DNA from: Mycobacterium sp.
GTDB taxonomy: Bacteria; Actinomycetota; Actinomycetes; Mycobacteriales; Mycobacteriaceae
Assembly (NCBI GenBank): GCA_019246375.1
Contig: JAFAQO010000693.1
Coordinates: 1 to 11,155 of the forward strand
Length of the DNA: 11,155 nucleotides
Direction of reading: 5' to 3'
The translations under genes and the position numbers were made by a program. Of the stretch, positions 7,860-11,155 are shown one piece after another (within the stretch, counting starts at the first letter, position 1; each line of letters begins with the position of its first letter). The notes beneath the pieces were generated by a model, which saw nothing but the letters and a program-made list of their open reading frames with translations, did no database searches and was not told where the DNA came from.

Positions 7860-8920
7860 GAGGGCTCATCTTTGGTGTCGGCCCGGTTGGAAACACCGGC
7901 GGCGGAGAAAGTGGCCATCGACGACAGCGTGGCGATCGCGGCACGTAGCACCGGCAAGGCCACCGCGGCGCCGGTGCCTTCGCCCAGCCGCATGCCCAGG
8001 TCGAGAATCGGCTCCAGCTCGAGGCGCGCCAGCGCCAGCGCGTGCGCCGGTTCGGTCGAGCGGTGACCGGCCTGCCACCATTGCCGCGCGCCCGGGGCCA
8101 GCTGCTCGCCGACCAGAGCCGCGGCCGTCACCGCCAGGCCGTCAAGTAGCAGCGGAGTGCGCCGGATCGCGGCCTGCGCGCAAAAACCCGCCATCGCCGC
8201 CAGATCCGCTCCGCCGCAGGAACGCAGCAACGCGACCGGATCGGCGACCAGCAGCCGCGCCCGGTACAGCGCATCACGCACCGCCGCCGTTTTCCGCGCC
8301 CATCCCGCATCGTCAATCCCGGTGCCGTACCCGACCACCGCAACCGGCTCGGCGCCGGTCAATGCTGCCACCAAGACAGTTGCCGGCGTGCTGTTTCCGA
8401 TGCCCATGTCACCGGCAATGAGCAAGTCGGCGCCCGCGTCGACCTCCTCATCGGCGATCCGCCGGCCGGCCTCGATCGCGGCTGCGGTCTCCGCATCGGA
8501 CAGCGCGTCCGTTTCGGTGATATTGCCGCTGCTGCGCCGCACCTTGTGCGCGCCAATCTGAACCGAGTGCGCATCAGAGTCCACCGCTAAGTCGGCGACC
8601 CGGACGGTCGCACCGGCGACAGCGGCCACTGCGTTGATCGCCGCGCCGCCGGCATCGATGTTGGCGACCATCTGGGCGGTCACCTGCGGCGGGTAGGCCG
8701 ACACCCCGCATCGGGCTACACCATGGTCACCGGCGAACACCACCACTCGTGCCCGCTCGAATTGCTTTGGCTGGCAGCGGCCTTGACAAGACGCGGCCCA
8801 CACCGACAGGTCCTCGAGTCGGCCCAGCGCGCCCGGCGGCTTGGTCAGGGTCTCTTGGCGGGCGCGGGCCGCCGCGGCGGCGGTCGCGTCTCGGGGTGGC
8901 ACCGGTGCGAAACTCGTCAC
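7856..8920 (-). CDS. cobT: Nicotinate-nucleotide-dimethylbenzimidazole phosphoribosyltransferase
   Basis: Activates the lower ligand of B12: nicotinate mononucleotide plus 5,6-dimethylbenzimidazole gives alpha-ribazole phosphate and nicotinate; cytosolic. The 354-residue product shows the family path: [19 protein letters not shown] near the N-terminus (in pieces), [34 protein letters not shown], the glycine-rich [16 protein letters not shown], and [11 protein letters not shown] with catalytic Glu314, equivalent to Salmonella Glu317. I chose the GTG at 8920 ([11 protein letters not shown]). The frame is open to 9319, but the upstream part is cobU read in another frame and is not family-like. 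The start overlaps the cobU stop by 4 bases (GTGA), and its own stop overlaps the cobS start in the same way. This suggests tight stoichiometric translation of the three enzymes. Identity near certain. Confidence 0.95.
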   Translation of the reverse strand: MTSFAPVPPRDATAAAAARARQETLTKPPGALGRLEDLSVWAASCQGRCQPKQFERARVVVFAGDHGVARCGVSAYPPQVTAQMVANIDAGGAAINAVAAVAGATVRVADLAVDSDAHSVQIGAHKVRRSSGNITETDALSDAETAAAIEAGRRIADEEVDAGADLLIAGDMGIGNSTPATVLVAALTGAEPVAVVGYGTGIDDAGWARKTAAVRDALYRARLLVADPVALLRSCGGADLAAMAGFCAQAAIRRTPLLLDGLAVTAAALVGEQLAPGARQWWQAGHRSTEPAHALALARLELEPILDLGMRLGEGTGAAVALPVLRAAIATLSSMATFSAAGVSNRADTKDEPS

Positions 8921-9453
8921 GGTCGGCCCGGCTTGATCGGCACCGCCTGCCCGGCCACCACCAGCACCACCCGCTCGCACAGGTCGGCCAGCCGCTGGTT
9001 GAGCGTGCCCAGTTCGTCGGTGAATCGGCGGCCGGGCACCGTCGCCGGCACCACGGTCAATCCGACCTCCGGGCTGACCAGCATCAGGGGCCCACGAAAC
9101 GCGGTGACCGCGTTCAGCAGCTTGTCGACGTCGGCCGACACCGATCCGTCGTCCCAGGCACCGCGGCGATCCAGGGTGGCGGTCAACCAGCCGCCGACAT
9201 CGTCGACTAGTGTCGGCGTCTGCGGTGATTGCAGCAAATGAGTTGTGAGGTCGTCGGTTTCCACAGTCGACCAGTGCGCTGGCCGACGGCTGCGGTGCTC
9301 GGCAATCCGGTGCGACCACTCCGTGTCGTCGGGCACTGTCGGTCCGGTGGCCAGGTAACGCACCGATTGACCCGGTGTCAGTGACTCGGCGATGGCTGCC
9401 TCAGCCCACTGGGACTTGCCCGACCTGATTCCGCCGAGGGCCAAGGTCCGCAC
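8917..9453 (-). CDS. cobU: Adenosylcobinamide kinase / adenosylcobinamide-phosphate guanylyltransferase
   Basis: Bifunctional cytosolic enzyme: phosphorylates adenosylcobinamide, then adds GMP to form adenosylcobinamide-GDP, the substrate of CobS. The 178-residue protein has a P-loop GGIRSGKSQ (7-15). His53 in [10 protein letters not shown] is the likely guanylylated histidine (Salmonella His46). [11 protein letters not shown] (81-91) is in the Walker B position, followed by [10 protein letters not shown] (127-136) and [14 protein letters not shown] (149-162). Length fits the family (about 175-185). The GTG at 9453 places the P-loop right at the N-terminus, as expected; no strong Shine-Dalgarno is visible. 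It lies 28 bases after the DUF3043 gene and overlaps cobT by 4 bases. I recall M. tuberculosis having cobU elsewhere (Rv0254c), so this linkage differs. The single-residue E. coli-type EVGxGIVP motif reads EVGLTVVP here, a mild variation. Identity strong. Confidence 0.93.
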   Translation of the reverse strand: MRTLALGGIRSGKSQWAEAAIAESLTPGQSVRYLATGPTVPDDTEWSHRIAEHRSRRPAHWSTVETDDLTTHLLQSPQTPTLVDDVGGWLTATLDRRGAWDDGSVSADVDKLLNAVTAFRGPLMLVSPEVGLTVVPATVPGRRFTDELGTLNQRLADLCERVVLVVAGQAVPIKPGRP

Positions 9454-9481
9454 GGCAGGTCAGCCGGCTTTCGGACGACTT

Positions 9482-10180
9482 CTAGACAGCACGGCGACCG
9501 CGGTTGACCTGTGGGCGGGGCGCCCGCATCCGGCGTAGCTGCGATGCCCGCCCGGCTGCGTAAAGGCCCAGCTTCCAACGGCTTTCGCCGTTGTTCGGGA
9601 ACTTCTCGTCCACCAGGTTGCCGACCTTGCGGCCCAGAAGGATCGCGTCTACCACCATGACGGCCATCAAAACGAGCATCGCCGGCGACATGAACACCTG
9701 CAGCTGCGGGACGGCGAACGTGATGAAGAACAGGCCCAGCGTTGCGGGCATGAACAGGCCCAACGCGTTGCGACGGGAGTCGACAATGTCGCGCACGAAC
9801 CGGCGTATCGGCCCCTGGTCGCGGGGCAGCAAGTACGCCTCTTCGCCGGCCATCATGCGCTCGCGCCGGTCCGTTGTGCGGGCCCGACGCGCCGCATTCT
9901 GAGCCCGGCGTTCTTCGCGGCTGAGCTTGGGCCCGGCCAACGACTTGCGCCGCGCGCGGGCCTCCGCGGCGGTCTTGGGCGCAGGCGCGATGGGGCCCCG
10001 TTTTCTCGGCGACTTGGCCGCGTCGGTGCGTTTGGGTGTGGGCCGTCCTTTGGGCGCGGTCCGGCCGGAAACGCGCCCTGGCGCAGACGTCGGCGCGGCG
10101 TCATCAATATCGCTGGGTGCCGCCGAGGAGACCTCGTCCTCGACGTCAACGTTGTCCCTCTTACGGCCCAGCAGCTTCAC
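9482..10180 (-). CDS. DUF3043 membrane protein, Rv2206-like
   Basis: I recognise the family (DUF3043, actinobacterial) but no function is established. From the GTG at 10180 (MKLLGRKRDNVDVEDE) the protein has 232 residues. A charged, disordered N-terminal half (about 1-110) carries many Lys, Arg, Pro and Ala residues. A conserved segment around GEEAYLLPRDQGPIRRFVRD (112-131) follows, then RRNALGLFMPATL leading into two membrane helices (about 139-163 and 166-182). The tail is basic (RASQLRRMRAPRPQVNRGRRAV, in pieces). Both termini would most likely be cytoplasmic, which suits a membrane-anchored scaffold or regulator (inference only). The frame is open to 10237, but that extension is not family-like and leaves no promoter space. 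It precedes cobU by 28 bases on the same strand; the link to cobalamin synthesis could be structural (CobS is also in the membrane) or accidental. Divergent from the glycerate kinase gene. Confidence 0.85.
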   Translation of the reverse strand: MKLLGRKRDNVDVEDEVSSAAPSDIDDAAPTSAPGRVSGRTAPKGRPTPKRTDAAKSPRKRGPIAPAPKTAAEARARRKSLAGPKLSREERRAQNAARRARTTDRRERMMAGEEAYLLPRDQGPIRRFVRDIVDSRRNALGLFMPATLGLFFITFAVPQLQVFMSPAMLVLMAVMVVDAILLGRKVGNLVDEKFPNNGESRWKLGLYAAGRASQLRRMRAPRPQVNRGRRAV

Positions 10181-10187
10181 AGTCGCC

Positions 10188-10193
10188 AGGTTA
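10188..10193 (-). promoter_or_regulatory. Possible -10 box (TAACCT) for the DUF3043-cobUTS unit
   Basis: On the minus strand TAACCT fits TANNNT and ends 8 bases before the GTG at 10180. Transcription would begin at or just before the start codon, giving a near-leaderless message. There is no Shine-Dalgarno, which is consistent. The motif is short and could occur by chance. Confidence 0.35.
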
Positions 10194-10253
10194 CTTCGCG
10201 GCCGCTCGCGGCCGGTATAGGGCCCGGTAGCCCGCATGCGCTGCCGCCGGTCC

Positions 10254-10259
10254 TACGCT
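10254..10259 (+). promoter_or_regulatory. Putative -10 box (TACGCT) for a leaderless glycerate kinase transcript
   Basis: TACGCT fits TANNNT and occupies exactly -12 to -7 relative to the A of the ATG at 10266, the standard mycobacterial geometry for a message starting on its start codon. No Shine-Dalgarno precedes the ATG. Geometry seen, activity inferred. Confidence 0.45.
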
Positions 10260-10265
10260 TGCTGG

Positions 10266-11155
10266 ATGAGTGGCTCGGGGCCTGACCTCGGCGATTTCGA
10301 ACTTGGCCAGGCCCACGCTCCGCACCTGCGGGTGCTCATCGCCCCGGACAGCTACGGGGAGAGCCTGACCGCGGTGGAGGCCGCCGCGGCCATCGCAGCC
10401 GGCTGGAACCGCGCCCGTCCCGGTGATCACGTCACTATCGCGCCGCAGTCCGACGGGGGCCCCGGCTTCGTCGCGGTGCTGGCCGCCCGGTTGGGCGGTC
10501 TGCACCGGTTGCGGGTGTGCGGCCCGCTGGACGCCGCCGTCGACGCCCAGTGGGTCTTCGATCCCGCGTCAGCGACGGCATACCTGGAGTGTGCGCAGGC
10601 TTGCGGCCTGCATCTGCTGGGCGGTCCGCCGACACCGCGGACCGCGCTATCGGCGCACAGCAGGGGAGTGGGCCAGCTGATGCTCGCGGCGCTGCGAGCC
10701 GGGGCCAGGCGGATCGTGCTCGGGCTGGGTGGATCCGCCAGTACCGACGGCGGGCGGGGACTCGTCGACGAGCTCGGCGGCTTGGACGCGGCTCGGCGCC
10801 GGCTGGCGGGAGTGGAGCTGATCGCCGCCTGCGACGTCGAACACCCACTGCTCGGCGCGTGGGGCGCCGCACGGGTGTTCGGGCCGCAGAAGGGGGCCGA
10901 TCCCGCCACCGTGGCAGCACTTGAACGGCGCCTCGGCGAGTGGGCCCGCGAACTCGACGCGGCCGCCGGACGGCCGGTGAGCGCCGAATCCGGCGCCGGC
11001 GCCGCGGGCGGCATCGGGGCGGCGCTTCTCGCGCTCGGTGGCCGGCGCGAATCTGGAGCGGCCGTCATCGCTGAACACACTGACCTCGCTCACGACATGG
11101 CCGCCGCCAACCTGGTCGTCACCGGAGAAGGCAAGCTCGACGACCAGTCCCTACA
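10266..11155 (+). CDS. Glycerate kinase (GarK/GlxK-type), 3' truncated by the window
   Basis: Phosphorylates D-glycerate with ATP, feeding photorespiration-like or glyoxylate-derived carbon into glycolysis; cytosolic. The frame is open from the ATG at 10266 to the window edge, giving 296 codons; M. tuberculosis Rv2205c is 358 residues as I recall, so about 60 are missing. Family motifs are [10 protein letters not shown] (25-34), PQSDGGPGF (60-68), [12 protein letters not shown] (152-163), FGPQKGAD (205-212), [10 protein letters not shown] (242-251) and [11 protein letters not shown] (285-295). Two motifs depart from the usual forms (DSFKGSL and MADGGEGT): the Lys after DSF is lacking and Glu becomes Pro. 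I believe actinobacterial members share this, but substrate preference could differ. ATG 10266 is chosen because a TANNNT box lies exactly 7 bases ahead and the N-terminal strand motif follows soon after. The first 20 residues are variable and look unstructured. It is divergent from the DUF3043 gene across an 85-base gap. Confidence 0.9.
   Translation, partial: MSGSGPDLGDFELGQAHAPHLRVLIAPDSYGESLTAVEAAAAIAAGWNRARPGDHVTIAPQSDGGPGFVAVLAARLGGLHRLRVCGPLDAAVDAQWVFDPASATAYLECAQACGLHLLGGPPTPRTALSAHSRGVGQLMLAALRAGARRIVLGLGGSASTDGGRGLVDELGGLDAARRRLAGVELIAACDVEHPLLGAWGAARVFGPQKGADPATVAALERRLGEWARELDAAAGRPVSAESGAGAAGGIGAALLALGGRRESGAAVIAEHTDLAHDMAAANLVVTGEGKLDDQSL

Noticed and set aside
7630..8421. Long open frame of 263 codons on the + strand opposite cobS/cobT
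   Set aside because: Very rich in Arg, Pro and Ala, with no domain; typical antisense shadow in GC-rich coding DNA.
8921..9319. N-terminal extension of CobT by about 133 residues
   Set aside because: It is cobU read in another frame. The residues are not family-like and homology starts at VTSFAPV (8920).
10181..10265. Cobalamin riboswitch upstream of the DUF3043-cobUTS unit
   Set aside because: The gap is only 85 bases, too short for the full element, and no B12-box-like sequence was seen on either strand.
1..11155. CRISPR array, tRNA, insertion sequence or phage signature
   Set aside because: No regularly spaced repeats, cloverleaf-like sequence, transposase motif or terminal inverted repeats were seen; coding by core genes is almost continuous.

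Overview
The window looks like a chromosomal core segment of a Mycobacterium, probably a non-tuberculous species. It is GC-rich and uses GTG starts heavily. Its gene set follows, in reverse, the Mycobacterium tuberculosis block Rv2205c-Rv2213 as I remember it (glycerate kinase, DUF3043 membrane protein, cobT, cobS, ilvE, gcvT, adenylyl cyclase, pepB). No database was searched, so identities rest on motifs and on memory of the M. tuberculosis proteins.

Left part (1-2028, + strand): the 3' part of an SRPBCC-fold gene, then a CrtI/PYROXD2-like FAD-dependent oxidoreductase, separated by 3 bases. This pair is not part of the M. tuberculosis block, where ephD lies next to pepB. It converges on pepB, and a 12-bp hairpin lies in the 72-bp gap.

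Middle (2101-7081): a class III adenylyl cyclase and leucyl aminopeptidase PepB run leftwards as a two-gene unit. Divergent from them, gcvT (glycine cleavage T protein) and ilvE (branched-chain aminotransferase) run rightwards. The short divergent gap holds a sequence resembling the core of a mycobacterial interspersed repetitive unit (MIRU), and this supplies the Shine-Dalgarno sequence of gcvT. A TANNNT box at exactly -12 to -7 from a GTG suggests that ilvE also has its own leaderless promoter.

Right part (7125-11155): a leftward operon of DUF3043 membrane protein, cobU, cobT and cobS. The last three are joined by two GTGA start/stop overlaps and form the nucleotide-loop assembly branch of cobalamin synthesis. 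It lacks the Rv2209-like gene I recall between cobS and ilvE in M. tuberculosis, and it has cobU in place, which I recall being elsewhere (Rv0254c) in that species. Divergent from it, a glycerate kinase starts at an ATG with a leaderless-type promoter and runs off the right edge, so its end is missing.

Coding density is very high and no intergenic gap exceeds 100 bases. I saw no tRNA, rRNA, insertion sequence, phage gene, CRISPR array or recognisable riboswitch. Most of the window is conserved housekeeping metabolism. The less ordinary items are the SRPBCC/oxidoreductase pair, the MIRU-like element and the leaderless promoter geometries.
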